NCBI RefSeq assembly: GCF_001423125.1
Contig: NZ_LMNW01000031.1
Coordinates: 567,714 to 631,713 of the forward strand
Source: Duganella sp. Leaf126
GTDB taxonomy: Bacteria > Pseudomonadota > Gammaproteobacteria > Burkholderiales > Burkholderiaceae_D
Direction of reading: 5' to 3'
DNA: 64,000 bases
Each line of letters begins with the position of its first letter. Position 1 is the stretch's first letter. Below, piece by piece: positions 39,157 to 48,341 of the stretch. A model generated the notes under the pieces. The model was not told the DNA's origin. It saw only the letters and a list, made by a program, of their open reading frames with translations, and searched no databases. Made by a program: the position numbers and the translations under genes.

Positions 39157-40040
39157 CCACTTTCCTGCCGATCCGTACCGACGACGACGCCCTGGCCGGG
39201 TATGCGCGCCTGCTCGCGGCGTGTTTTCCGGGCACCCGAAAATTTACCGGCCCCTACCTGCAATGGCTGTACCGCGACAACCCGGACGGCGCCGCACTCG
39301 GGTTCGACGCCTGGGATGGCGACCAGCTGGCGGCGCACTACGTGTGCATCGCCGCGCGCGCCGTGATCGACGGCGCCGCAGTGCCGGTGCCGGTCCTGCT
39401 GTCGCTCAATACCGCCACCCACCCGGCGTACCAGGGCCGCGGCCTGTTTACCAGGCTTGCGGCGCTGACCTACGCGGCCGGGGCCGGCCGCGGCTGTCAC
39501 GGCGTGTACGGCGTGGCCAATGCCCACAGCACGCCCGGCTTTGTGCGCAAGCTCGGCTTCCAGCTGGTGCGCCCGCTCGAAGCGCGCATCGGCTGCGGCC
39601 GCCTGCCGCCGCGCGCGCCTGGCGCGCTGTCGTTCGTCCGGCACTGGGACCAGGCCAGCCTGGCCTGGCGCGCCGCCTGTCCCGGCAAGCCGCTGGACGT
39701 GCGCCGTTGTGGCCCCGTGTGGCAATTCCGGGCGCCGGCCCTGCCGCTGGTGCATGCATATGCCGAACTGGCCGCCAGCCCGGAACCGGACTGGTCGTTG
39801 CCCGGGGTCGGCGGCGCGCGGTGGGGAGCAGCGCCGCTGCGGCTGTTCCTGGGCTTGCGCCCCGCCGCCGGCAGCGGCGGTGCGGTCGGCGTCCATGGCG
39901 TCTACGGCGCCTACCTGCGTATTCCGCAGCGGCTGCGGCCTTCGCCGCTGAACCTGATCTATCTGCCGCTGGCCGAGGGCTCAGTCCGGCTGGCGCCCGA
40001 AGCGATCGATTTTTCCTTTCTCGACTTCGATGCCTACTGA
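39153..40040 (+). CDS. GNAT-family N-acetyltransferase in the glycan operon
   Basis: 295-residue protein. The GNAT fold is in the first 150 residues. It shows the acyl-CoA-binding motif A as THPAYQGRGLFTRLAALTY, preceded by a beta-strand pair LLSLNTA, and a later YGVANAHSTPGFVRKLGFQ typical of motif B. The C-terminal half (about 160-295) does not match a domain I recognise. In a surface-glycan operon an acyltransferase would most simply acylate an amino sugar; the substrate is inferred. The ATG overlaps the GtrA stop (ATGA). Its end overlaps the deacetylase gene by 11 nt. Confidence 0.82.
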   Translation: MTTFLPIRTDDDALAGYARLLAACFPGTRKFTGPYLQWLYRDNPDGAALGFDAWDGDQLAAHYVCIAARAVIDGAAVPVPVLLSLNTATHPAYQGRGLFTRLAALTYAAGAGRGCHGVYGVANAHSTPGFVRKLGFQLVRPLEARIGCGRLPPRAPGALSFVRHWDQASLAWRAACPGKPLDVRRCGPVWQFRAPALPLVHAYAELAASPEPDWSLPGVGGARWGAAPLRLFLGLRPAAGSGGAVGVHGVYGAYLRIPQRLRPSPLNLIYLPLAEGSVRLAPEAIDFSFLDFDAY

Positions 40041-40860
40041 AACCACCGAGGCGGCGGACGCCGCCCTGTTCCTGTTCGCCCATCCCGACGACGAATTCGG
40101 CGTCTGGCAAACCATGCTCGACTGCATGGCGCGCGGGCTGCGCGTGCGCTGCGCCTATTTCACCACCAGCGCCACGGCCAGCCTGTCGGCGCGCCGCGCG
40201 GCCGAATCGCGCCGCGTGCTGGGCGCGCTGGGCGTGGCGCCCGACGACATCGTATTCCCCGGCGCCGAGCTGGCCATCCTCGACGCCAGCCTGCCGCACC
40301 GGCTGGCGCCGGCCGCAGCCTGGCTGGCGCAGTGGTGCCGCCAGGCCGGCACGCCACGGCTGTTGTGCGTGCCGGCGTGGGAAGGCGGCCACCAGGACCA
40401 CGACGCGCTGCATGCGCTGGCTGTCGAGACGGCGCACGCCGCCGGCCTGCTGGCCTGCGTGCGCCAGTATGCGCTGTACCACAGCGCAGGCTTGCCGCCG
40501 CCGCTGTTCCGGGTGCTGCGGCCGCTGGCTGCCAACGGCGCGGTCGAACGCACGCGCATCCCGTGGCGCAACCGCCTGCGCTTTTGCCGTTACTGCGTGG
40601 CATACCCGTCGCAGCTGATGACCTGGATCGGCCTGTTTCCGTGCGTGCTGTGGCACTACCTGCGGCGCGGCGAGCAGACACTGCAAGCGGTCAGCATCGC
40701 GCGCACGCTGGAGCGTCCGCATGCCGGCGCGCTGTATTACGAACAGCGCAAATTCTTTACCTGGCCGCAGATGCAGCAGCTGCTGGCCAGCTGGCGCGCA
40801 AGCCGGCCTGGTGACGTTGAACGGCGCGACCATCCACCCGCCCCCCGGCCACCTCGATAA
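40030..40860 (+). CDS. PIG-L family deacetylase
   Basis: 276-residue LmbE/PIG-L-type zinc-dependent amidohydrolase. The hallmark metal motif HPDDE is at residues 18-22 (FLFAHPDDEFGVW). Further conserved residues appear in WEGGHQDHDALHALA, where the HxxH-like pair supplies the third ligand. These enzymes remove N-acetyl groups from sugars such as GlcNAc in lipid-linked intermediates. Here it neighbours a GNAT acyltransferase, which suggests an acyl exchange on an amino sugar; this is inference. It overlaps the previous gene by 11 nt and stands 11 nt before the GT-C gene. Confidence 0.88.
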   Translation: MPTETTEAADAALFLFAHPDDEFGVWQTMLDCMARGLRVRCAYFTTSATASLSARRAAESRRVLGALGVAPDDIVFPGAELAILDASLPHRLAPAAAWLAQWCRQAGTPRLLCVPAWEGGHQDHDALHALAVETAHAAGLLACVRQYALYHSAGLPPPLFRVLRPLAANGAVERTRIPWRNRLRFCRYCVAYPSQLMTWIGLFPCVLWHYLRRGEQTLQAVSIARTLERPHAGALYYEQRKFFTWPQMQQLLASWRASRPGDVERRDHPPAPRPPR

Positions 40861-40871
40861 CGGCGACAGCC

Positions 40872-42944
40872 ATGACCGCAAACATTTGTCCCACACGGCC
40901 CCTGCTGCGCTACGCCTTTCCCGCTGCGGTGGCGCTGATCCTGCTGTTGCTGCTGGTACGCAACCATGGCCTCTACCCGGTGGTATTCCTCGACGAGTGG
41001 AGCTACAGCCGTTATGCGCGGCTGGCGCCGCTGTCCGAGGCGATCGTGCCGTCGTATCTGTACCTGGCCCTGTTTGGCGCCACCAATGCCTGCGGCACGG
41101 CCTTCCTCGAGTGCGCCCGGGTCGGCAACGCCGTGCTGTACGTGCTGGCCGCACCGTTCCTGTACCGCGTGGCCCTGCCGGTGACCGGCCGCCCGGCCGC
41201 CATCGTCGTGACGCTGACCGCGCTGCTCGGCGGCAGCAATACCTACACGGCCTACTTCATGCCCGAGGCCACGTATTTTCTCGGCTTCTGGGTGCTGAGC
41301 TGGATCATGCTGTCGGAGGTGGGCGGCACCGGCGTGCGCAGTGCCGTACTGGCCGGCGTCGTGCTGGGACTTATGAGTCTGGTAAAAGTGCATGCACTGT
41401 TCCTGCTGCCGGCCATCATGCTGTACGCGCTGTGGCGCAGCTGGCGCACCGGCCGGCCGGCGACCGGCGTGCTGGCGGCAGCAGCGATGGCCGCGACGAC
41501 GCTGGTGCTGAAACTGGCGCTGGGCTGGCTGCTGGCCGGTGCGGCCGGGCTCGACCTGCTGGGCAGCATGTACGGCGGCCAGGCCCGGCAAAGCGCCGGC
41601 GGCGTGCTGGCGCGCCTGCTGCAGCCGGCGCTGTGGAACGCCTACGGTCATCTGATGGCGCTGGTGCTGCTGTGCGCCGTGCCGCTGCTGGCGCTGCTGA
41701 CTGCGGCCGCCAGCGCGCAGGCGCGCGCCGCCGCCGGCCAGCCGGGCCGCAATGCGCTCGTGTACACGGTGCTCACGCTGGGCGCCACGCTGGGGTTGAC
41801 CGTGCTGTACACGGCGTCGATCGCGCATGCCGGGCCGAACGAAGGCGCGCGCCTGCACCTGCGCTACTACGATTTCGTGTTTCCGCTGCTGGCCATGCTG
41901 GCCGCCTCGCCGCTGCTGGGCCATCGCGGCGACTGGCGCGTGCGCGCGGCGCTGGTGCTGCTGCTGGCGGCGCTGATCGTGGTGTCTGCGCTGACGCTGC
42001 GCCCCGCGTTCGTGTTGTCGTTCGTCGACGGCCCCGAGCTGGTCAACCTGGCCGAGCACAAGTCCCGTTTCCACCAGCTGGTGCTGCTGCAATTGCTGGT
42101 CATCGCTGCCTGGTGCTGGCGCCCGGCGCTGGGCCGGCTCGGCTTCGTCTGGCTGCTGCTGCCGGTCATGGCGCTGAACGCCAGCGTCATGTCCTACCGC
42201 ACCTTGCAACTGGCTGCCGGCCCGGCCCAGCTGGCCGACCGCGTGGGCCGCGCCCTGCATGCACAGCTGAGCGACGCCGAGCGCGATCGCCTGCTGCTGA
42301 TCGGCGACGATGCAGTGGCGCTGTTCCGGGCCCAGTTCCACGTCGACCGCCACGCCAGCCAGACCTTGTTGCTGGCGCCGGGCGAGGCAATCGATGCGGC
42401 CATGGTGCCGCCGGGGGTCGGGACGGTGGTGGTACTGGGCGACCACGCCTTGCCGCCGGAACTGGCGGCCCAGGTGGTCACCAGCGACTACCAGCTGACG
42501 CGGATCGGGCAAGCGCCCGCGCCGGCCCGGATCGTGGCCCGCACCCGCTTCGATGTGGCAGGGCGGACCGCTGCGCTAACGCGGGTGCAGGGACTGGCCG
42601 CTGCCGAGCCGTGGGGCGCCTGGTCCGATGGCGGCCAGGTCGTGCTGGAGTTTGCCCGCCCCTTCCCGCGCAAGATGATCTTGCATCTGACCGCGCAGGC
42701 GTACGGGCCCAATATCGGCGCGCCGTTCGTGCTGGCGGTGGGCGAGGTGCGGCGCACCATCACGCTGGCGGGCAGCGCGCGCGAACGCCTGGTGCAGTTC
42801 GATACCGACGGTCGCCAGCGCACCCTGACCATCGCCGTGCCGCACCCGGCCAGGCCGGCTGAAATCGACAACCGCAGCACGGACCTGCGCGCCCTGGGCA
42901 TCGGCCTGATCGCCATCGGCATCGGCGAACCGACCGCGCCATAA
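40872..42944 (+). CDS. GT-C-like polytopic membrane protein (PMT/ArnT type)
   Basis: 690-residue protein with about ten to twelve hydrophobic segments over residues 12-450 and a soluble, mainly beta C-terminal domain (about 470-690). The first periplasmic loop carries VVFLDEWSYSRYARLAP. Its Asp-Glu pair stands where lipid-phosphate-dependent GT-C enzymes have their catalytic acid. This fits the third component of a Gtr-type module, transferring a flipped undecaprenyl-phosphate sugar to a surface glycan or lipid A. It ends the operon. The acceptor cannot be deduced. It could also be an uncharacterised membrane protein without transferase activity. Confidence 0.7.
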   Translation: MTANICPTRPLLRYAFPAAVALILLLLLVRNHGLYPVVFLDEWSYSRYARLAPLSEAIVPSYLYLALFGATNACGTAFLECARVGNAVLYVLAAPFLYRVALPVTGRPAAIVVTLTALLGGSNTYTAYFMPEATYFLGFWVLSWIMLSEVGGTGVRSAVLAGVVLGLMSLVKVHALFLLPAIMLYALWRSWRTGRPATGVLAAAAMAATTLVLKLALGWLLAGAAGLDLLGSMYGGQARQSAGGVLARLLQPALWNAYGHLMALVLLCAVPLLALLTAAASAQARAAAGQPGRNALVYTVLTLGATLGLTVLYTASIAHAGPNEGARLHLRYYDFVFPLLAMLAASPLLGHRGDWRVRAALVLLLAALIVVSALTLRPAFVLSFVDGPELVNLAEHKSRFHQLVLLQLLVIAAWCWRPALGRLGFVWLLLPVMALNASVMSYRTLQLAAGPAQLADRVGRALHAQLSDAERDRLLLIGDDAVALFRAQFHVDRHASQTLLLAPGEAIDAAMVPPGVGTVVVLGDHALPPELAAQVVTSDYQLTRIGQAPAPARIVARTRFDVAGRTAALTRVQGLAAAEPWGAWSDGGQVVLEFARPFPRKMILHLTAQAYGPNIGAPFVLAVGEVRRTITLAGSARERLVQFDTDGRQRTLTIAVPHPARPAEIDNRSTDLRALGIGLIAIGIGEPTAP

Positions 42945-43040
42945 GGCCGGCGGCGACGCCGGTGCGCGCCGGTTGCCCGGCTTGACTGCCAGAGCTGACC
43001 GCGCGGCAGTACAGCCGCAGGCTGCCGGTGCGGGCCACCG

Positions 43041-43170
43041 GAGTGGACTACGAGTGCGGGCTGTGAGTCAGGACTATGAGCGAGGACTACGAGTGAGGAC
43101 TATGAGCGAGGACTATAGGTGCGGGCTATGAGTGCGGGCGGTGAGTGCCAGCGACGACTGCGCGCTATGA
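43041..43170 (+). repeat. 13-bp tandem repeat, about ten copies
   Basis: Ten consecutive degenerate 13-nt units, close to GTGMGGACTATGA, fill 43041-43170 within the 287-nt gap between the glycan operon and the helicase gene. The period is exact over all ten units; the copies differ mainly by single substitutions. There are no spacers. Apart from this array the gap holds no gene or clear terminator. Confidence 0.85.
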
Positions 43171-43231
43171 CCTGCCGACAGGACATTGCGGGACAGCTGC
43201 CGTGACAACTGCCCGGTAGAGCCCCCGCATC

Positions 43232-44866
43232 TTACTTGGGCGTACCGCCGAGCAGGAACGCCAGTTTCTGCTTGGGCTTGCTGTTGCCGGGGGCGCCGGC
43301 AGTGGCGGTGGACGCTGGCGGCAGCGTGCTCTTGGCCGGTTCGTAGGGCTTGAGGAACCATGGATCGACCTTGTCGCGACGCGGCGCCATGCCCATGCTG
43401 CGCGGTGCGCGTTCGCCGGGGCGGCTGGCCGGGCCGCGGCTGCTGTCGTCGGGGCGGCGCGGACGGCGCTCGCCGCGCTCGCTGCGATCGTCGCTGCCCG
43501 CCGCAGCGTAGCCGGGGTTGAAGCCCTGAAGCTCGCCGCGCTTGATGGTTTGCTTGATCAGCTTTTCGATGTCGGCCAGCAGGCGCTCGTCCTTGTCGGA
43601 ATAGATCGAGATGGCGTCGCCGGAAGCGCCGGCGCGGCCCGTGCGGCCGATGCGGTGGACATAGTCTTCGGCGTTGTACGGCAGGTCGTAGTTGATCACG
43701 CACGGCAGGTCGGAAATGTCGAGACCGCGGGCGGCCACGTCGGTGGCGACCAGGATGTCGGTCTCGCCCTTCTTGAACGCTTCGAGCGCGGCCATGCGTT
43801 CCTGCTGGGTCTTGTCGCCGTGGATGGCGACCGCCTTCATGCCTTCGCGCTCGAGTTCGCGCGCCAGGCGCGACGCGCCGATCTTGGTGTTGGAGAAAAT
43901 GATGACCTGCTTGAGCTCGCGCTGGCGCAGGAGGTGGGCCGTCAACGCGTGCTTCTGGTTCTCCGCCACCTTGTACACGACCTGGGTCACCTTGTCGGCG
44001 GTCTGGTTGCTGCGCGCCACTTCGATGGTGATCGGGTTGCTCAGGAAGGTGTTGGCCAGCTTCTTGATTTCTGCCGAGAACGTGGCCGAGAACATCAGGT
44101 TCTGGCGCTGCTTGGGCAGCAGGTTGATGATGCGCTGCAAGTCAGGCAGGAAACCCATGTCCAGCATGCGGTCGGCCTCGTCCATGACCAGCATCTGCAC
44201 CTGCGACAGGCTGATGTTTTTCTGTTCGATATGGTCGAGCAGGCGGCCCGGGGTGGCGATGACGATTTCCACGCCCGCCTTGAGCAGCGCCGTCTGCGGC
44301 TTCATGTCCATGCCGCCAAAGACCACGGTGGAACGCAGCGGCGTGTGTTTGGCGTACGCCTTGATGTTGTCGGCCACCTGCACCGCCAGCTCGCGCGTGG
44401 GGGTGAGGATCAGCGCGCGCACCGGGTGACGCGCCGGCGAGGTGCTGTGGCTGGCGTGGGCCAGCAGCATCTGGATGATGGGCAGCGAGAAGCTGGCGGT
44501 CTTGCCGGTGCCGGTCTGGGCCGCGCCCATGACATCGCGTCCCTGCAGCAGCACGGGAATGGCCTCGGCCTGGATCGGCGTCGGATGCGCATACCCCTGC
44601 TCGTCGAGCGCGCGCTGGATCAGCGGCGACAGGCCGAAGTCGGCAAAACGCACGCGCGCAGCCGGCGCGGCGCCAGGTGCGGGCGCTGCAGCAACCGCGC
44701 TTGCCGCGGCCGGCGCAGCGGGCACCGGCGACGGCGCCTCGGCAGCAGCGGCAGGCACGGCAAGTGCGGCCGGTGCAGCAGCGACGGCAGGAACGGCAAC
44801 GGGAGCAGGTGCGGCAGGTGCGGACTGGGCGTCAACGGACGGGGTAGTAATCTCGGATTCGGACAT
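43232..44866 (-). CDS. DEAD-box RNA helicase (RhlE type)
   Basis: 544-residue ATP-dependent RNA helicase. An Ala/Pro-rich N-terminal extension (about 12-75) precedes the core. The Q motif is in FADFGLSPLIQRALDEQGY with TPIQ, motif I is AQTGTGKT, motif II is VMDEADRMLDMGF, motif III is SATF, and motif VI is HRIGRTGRAG. The C-terminus is basic and Arg/Gly-rich, as in RNA-binding tails of RhlE. The ATG at 44866 was preferred; a longer in-frame form to 44980 adds Cys- and Pro-rich residues that do not fit. The Ala-rich leader is unusually long for this family. Confidence 0.93.
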   Translation of the reverse strand: MSESEITTPSVDAQSAPAAPAPVAVPAVAAAPAALAVPAAAAEAPSPVPAAPAAASAVAAAPAPGAAPAARVRFADFGLSPLIQRALDEQGYAHPTPIQAEAIPVLLQGRDVMGAAQTGTGKTASFSLPIIQMLLAHASHSTSPARHPVRALILTPTRELAVQVADNIKAYAKHTPLRSTVVFGGMDMKPQTALLKAGVEIVIATPGRLLDHIEQKNISLSQVQMLVMDEADRMLDMGFLPDLQRIINLLPKQRQNLMFSATFSAEIKKLANTFLSNPITIEVARSNQTADKVTQVVYKVAENQKHALTAHLLRQRELKQVIIFSNTKIGASRLARELEREGMKAVAIHGDKTQQERMAALEAFKKGETDILVATDVAARGLDISDLPCVINYDLPYNAEDYVHRIGRTGRAGASGDAISIYSDKDERLLADIEKLIKQTIKRGELQGFNPGYAAAGSDDRSERGERRPRRPDDSSRGPASRPGERAPRSMGMAPRRDKVDPWFLKPYEPAKSTLPPASTATAGAPGNSKPKQKLAFLLGGTPK

Positions 44867-45057
44867 AGTGTGTGGGCCGGCCCCGGAGGGACAAGCAGCT
44901 TTCTTCAATAAACAACAGAATCCGCACCGGGGAAAAGGGACGGGTGCGGGGGCGGCGCTCTCAACCACGGCAGGCAGCACCGTAAACTATACCCTAAAAA
45001 GCGACAATCGCGCCAAAGCAGCGGCTATTATCCCGAAACCATTGCCTCAATGACTAG

Positions 45058-45063
45058 TATAAT
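45058..45063 (+). promoter_or_regulatory. -10 box ahead of the propeller diguanylate cyclase
   Basis: TATAAT lies 84 nt upstream of the ATG in the 280-nt divergent region 44867-45146. No good -35 hexamer was found at the right distance. The remaining gap shows nothing else I can support. Confidence 0.35.
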
Positions 45064-45146
45064 GGCGGCCAAGCTATAAAAATGATAACCCAGCCTCGCG
45101 CTGGACCCTGCCGGACGGCGTTGACCGGCACACTGGAAAATCCACC

Positions 45147-48100
45147 ATGTCCGCGCATTTATCGTCCGCGCTGCGCCCGTTCGCGGCGCTGCTGAACAGT
45201 CTCGTTGTGTCCCCGCTTTTGTCCTTCCTGCTGCGTCCGCTGATGTGCGCGCTGCTGTGCACGGCACCGGGTGTCGTCACGGTGGTGGCCGCTGCCTGGC
45301 CCGGCGCTGCCGAGGCGGCCACGCCGTCGCTGCGTTTCAAGAAGCTGGGCCCGCTGGGCGGCGACGAACCGTCGATGCTGGCGCTGATGCAGGACCGCAA
45401 AGGCTATGTCTGGGTCGGCACCCACACCAACGGCCTGTACCGCTACAACGGCTACCAGGCCGTGCGCTACGCCCACAACCCGGCCGACCCGCGCAGCCTG
45501 CCGCACGACCGCGTGGCCGCCATCTACGAAGATACCAAGGGCCGTATCTGGGCCGGCACCCAGAACGGCCTGGCGCGCTTCAACCCCGACACCAACGACT
45601 TCACCGTGATGGCGCCGGCCAGCGGCCCCAACAATCGCCGCATCATCAAGCGCATCGTTGCCGACGGCCGCAGCGGCATGTGGATCGCCAGCTGGGGCGG
45701 CTTGCAGCACTACGACCCGGACAGCGGCAAGTTCACCGTGTACGCCCACGACGACAAGGATCGCACCAGCCTGGCCAGCAACGACCTCAACGCGCTGGCG
45801 CTGGACGCGCGCGGCGGCGTCTGGGCCGCCACCTGGCCGGGCGGCCTCGATTACCTGGCGCCCGGCGCCACCGGCTTCGTCCACCACCAGGTCGATCCGT
45901 CGCCGCGCGCCGATGCGCGCGTCAACATCGTGCGGGCGCTGCAGTTCGACCGCGACGGCGCGCTGTGGATCGGCACCGAAACCGGCGTGGTGCGCTGGGA
46001 CGGCCACAGCGACTGGAACACCCGCGTGGCCGTGCCCTCGCCCGCCAGCCGGATCACCGACTTCAACCTCGACAACAAGGGCGCGTTGTGGGCCACGACC
46101 CTGTCGGCCGGCCTGCTGCGCTGGGACCCGGCGCGCAATGCCTTCGACCAGTTCGTCCACGCGGCCGACGATCCGTACAGCCTGCCCGGCAACAACCTGC
46201 GCGCCGTGATGCAGGACCGGGGCGGCATGTTGTGGATCGCGTCGTTTACCGACGGCATCGCGCTCGCCAATCTCAGCAGCGAAGGGTTTACGCGTCATGT
46301 GCCGTTCCGCATCGACCAGCGCACGGCGCCGGCCAGCAATGCGCTGCTGAGCCTGGCGCCAGCGCCGAACGGCCAGCTCTGGATCGGCGGCAATTCCGGC
46401 ATGAGCTTGTACGACCCCGGCGCCAGCGCCGTGGTCAGGACCTACCGCGCCGACGACCGCACGCCGGGCAAGCTGAGTCACTCGATCGTCTACACCATGT
46501 ACCAGCAGGACGATGGCAAGGGCCCGTTGTGGCTGGGCACGTCGAACGGCCTCAATCGCCTCGACCGCGCGGACGGCAGCTTCCGGGCCATCCACTTCGG
46601 CAATACCGCCAGCGATTACATCAATTACATCGCGCCCGGCGCCGGCGGCGTGCTGTGGCTGGCCACCGGCAACAGTCTGATCCGGTACGATCCGCGCACC
46701 GACGCCCGCAAGATTTACTACAACGACCCGCACGACAGCCGCAGCCGCAGCGTCAACGGCGCCTCCACCGTGCTCGAGGACAGCAGCGGGCGGGTGTGGG
46801 TCGGCTCGGAATGGAATGGCGGCGGCCTGGACTGGCTCGATCCCGCCAGCGGCACCTTCCGTCATTTCCGCCACGACCAGGCCGACCGCGCCAGCATCAG
46901 CGACGACAACATCGTCAGCCTGCACCAGGACCCCAAGGGCCGGGTATGGATCGGCACCAGCAAAGGCCTGGACCTGGCCGTGTTCGAGGCCGACGGCAAG
47001 GTCCGCTTCGTGTCGTACGCGGCCGCCATGCGGGCCCAGAAAATCCTCGCCATCGAACACGACCGTGACGGCAGGATCTGGTGCAGCACGCTGGCCGGCC
47101 TGTTCCGCCTCGATCCCGACACCGGCAAGGTGGCGCTGTTTACCGCAGCCGACGGCCTGACCGAAGGTTTTACCGTCAATTCATCCGCGCGCGGCGCCGA
47201 TGGCGTGCTGTATTTCGGCGGCGTGCATGGCATGACGGCGGTCGATCCGTCGCGCGTGCGCAGCCAGTCGGTGCCGCCGCAGGTGGCAATTACCGACATC
47301 ACCGTGTTCAACCACTCGCTGCAAAACGGCAAGCCGCGCGCCGACGTGCGGGCCGAGGGACCGGTCACCGCGCCCACCGCGCTCACGCTGTCGTCGCAGG
47401 CCTCGGTCTTCTCGATCGAGTTCGCCGCGCTCCACTACACCGATCCGGCCCGCAACCGCTACGCCTACCAGCTGCAGGGGTTCGACCGCGACTGGGTGCA
47501 GACCGACGCCGCCCACCGCAGCGCCAGCTATACCAACCTCAATCCCGGCAACTACGTGTTCCGGGTCAAGGCGGCCAACCACCTGGGCGTGTGGAACGAG
47601 GAGCCGGCCACGCTGCGCATCACCATCACGCCGCCGTTCTGGAAGCGCTGGTGGTTCCGCATGGCGGTGGTCGGACTGGTGGTGTTTACGCTGGCGCTGC
47701 TGTACCGGATCCGCATCGACCGCCTGACGCGCCACCAGTCACAGCTGGAAAAACTGGTGGCGGCGCGCACGGCCGAGCTGGAGGCGTCGAACCGCAAGCT
47801 GGCAGCGCTGAGCACGACCGACGGCCTGACCGGCGTGGTCAACCGGCGCGGCTTCGACCTGGCGCTGGCGGCCGAATGGCGCCGCGCAGCACGCACCGGG
47901 CAGCCGGTCGCGCTGTCGATGCTGGACGTGGACTTCTTCAAGAAATACAACGACCATTACGGCCACCAGGCCGGCGACGCCGCCCTGCGCGCCGTGGCCG
48001 ACCTGATCACCAGCCACGGCCGCCGCGCCACCGACATCGTGGCGCGCTACGGCGGCGAGGAATTCGCGCTGCTGGCGGCGGACACCGATGCCGGCAACGC

Positions 48101-48341
48101 CATCGACGCCGCGCAATCGATGTGCACGGCGCTGGCGCGGCGCCGGCTGCCGCACGAGCAGTCGCCGTTCGGCATGCTGACCATCAGCATCGGGGTGGCG
48201 GTGCTGGTGCCGGGCGACGACAACTCGCCCGAACTGCTGCTGGAAATGGCGGACCGGGCCTTGTACAAGGCCAAGGAACAGGGCCGCAACATGGCCGTGC
48301 TGGCCAGCGTGCCGCAGCCCGCGCTTACAGAGCGATCTTGA
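45147..48341 (+). CDS. Two-component-propeller sensor diguanylate cyclase
   Basis: 1064-residue membrane sensor that would make c-di-GMP. A signal/anchor region (about 1-55) precedes two seven-bladed periplasmic propellers (about 60-730), seen as repeated blades such as GYVWVGTHTNGLYRYN and GRIWAGTQNGLARFN. A Y_Y_Y domain (about 755-830) and one membrane segment (about 835-855) follow, then a short coiled coil. The C-terminal GGDEF domain has an active GGEEF motif (about residue 969) and an inhibitory-site RATD exactly five residues before it. The periplasmic ligand is unknown; related sensors bind glycans. It converges on a TonB receptor gene and overlaps it by 17 nt. Confidence 0.93.
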   Translation: MSAHLSSALRPFAALLNSLVVSPLLSFLLRPLMCALLCTAPGVVTVVAAAWPGAAEAATPSLRFKKLGPLGGDEPSMLALMQDRKGYVWVGTHTNGLYRYNGYQAVRYAHNPADPRSLPHDRVAAIYEDTKGRIWAGTQNGLARFNPDTNDFTVMAPASGPNNRRIIKRIVADGRSGMWIASWGGLQHYDPDSGKFTVYAHDDKDRTSLASNDLNALALDARGGVWAATWPGGLDYLAPGATGFVHHQVDPSPRADARVNIVRALQFDRDGALWIGTETGVVRWDGHSDWNTRVAVPSPASRITDFNLDNKGALWATTLSAGLLRWDPARNAFDQFVHAADDPYSLPGNNLRAVMQDRGGMLWIASFTDGIALANLSSEGFTRHVPFRIDQRTAPASNALLSLAPAPNGQLWIGGNSGMSLYDPGASAVVRTYRADDRTPGKLSHSIVYTMYQQDDGKGPLWLGTSNGLNRLDRADGSFRAIHFGNTASDYINYIAPGAGGVLWLATGNSLIRYDPRTDARKIYYNDPHDSRSRSVNGASTVLEDSSGRVWVGSEWNGGGLDWLDPASGTFRHFRHDQADRASISDDNIVSLHQDPKGRVWIGTSKGLDLAVFEADGKVRFVSYAAAMRAQKILAIEHDRDGRIWCSTLAGLFRLDPDTGKVALFTAADGLTEGFTVNSSARGADGVLYFGGVHGMTAVDPSRVRSQSVPPQVAITDITVFNHSLQNGKPRADVRAEGPVTAPTALTLSSQASVFSIEFAALHYTDPARNRYAYQLQGFDRDWVQTDAAHRSASYTNLNPGNYVFRVKAANHLGVWNEEPATLRITITPPFWKRWWFRMAVVGLVVFTLALLYRIRIDRLTRHQSQLEKLVAARTAELEASNRKLAALSTTDGLTGVVNRRGFDLALAAEWRRAARTGQPVALSMLDVDFFKKYNDHYGHQAGDAALRAVADLITSHGRRATDIVARYGGEEFALLAADTDAGNAIDAAQSMCTALARRRLPHEQSPFGMLTISIGVAVLVPGDDNSPELLLEMADRALYKAKEQGRNMAVLASVPQPALTERS

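Noticed and set aside
43041-43170. CRISPR array
   Set aside because: The 13-nt units are directly contiguous with no unique spacers and no cas genes are present.
44867-44980. Longer N-terminus of the RNA helicase
   Set aside because: The extra 38 residues are Cys/Pro-rich and unlike any RhlE; the ATG at 44866 starts a normal acidic-Ala leader.
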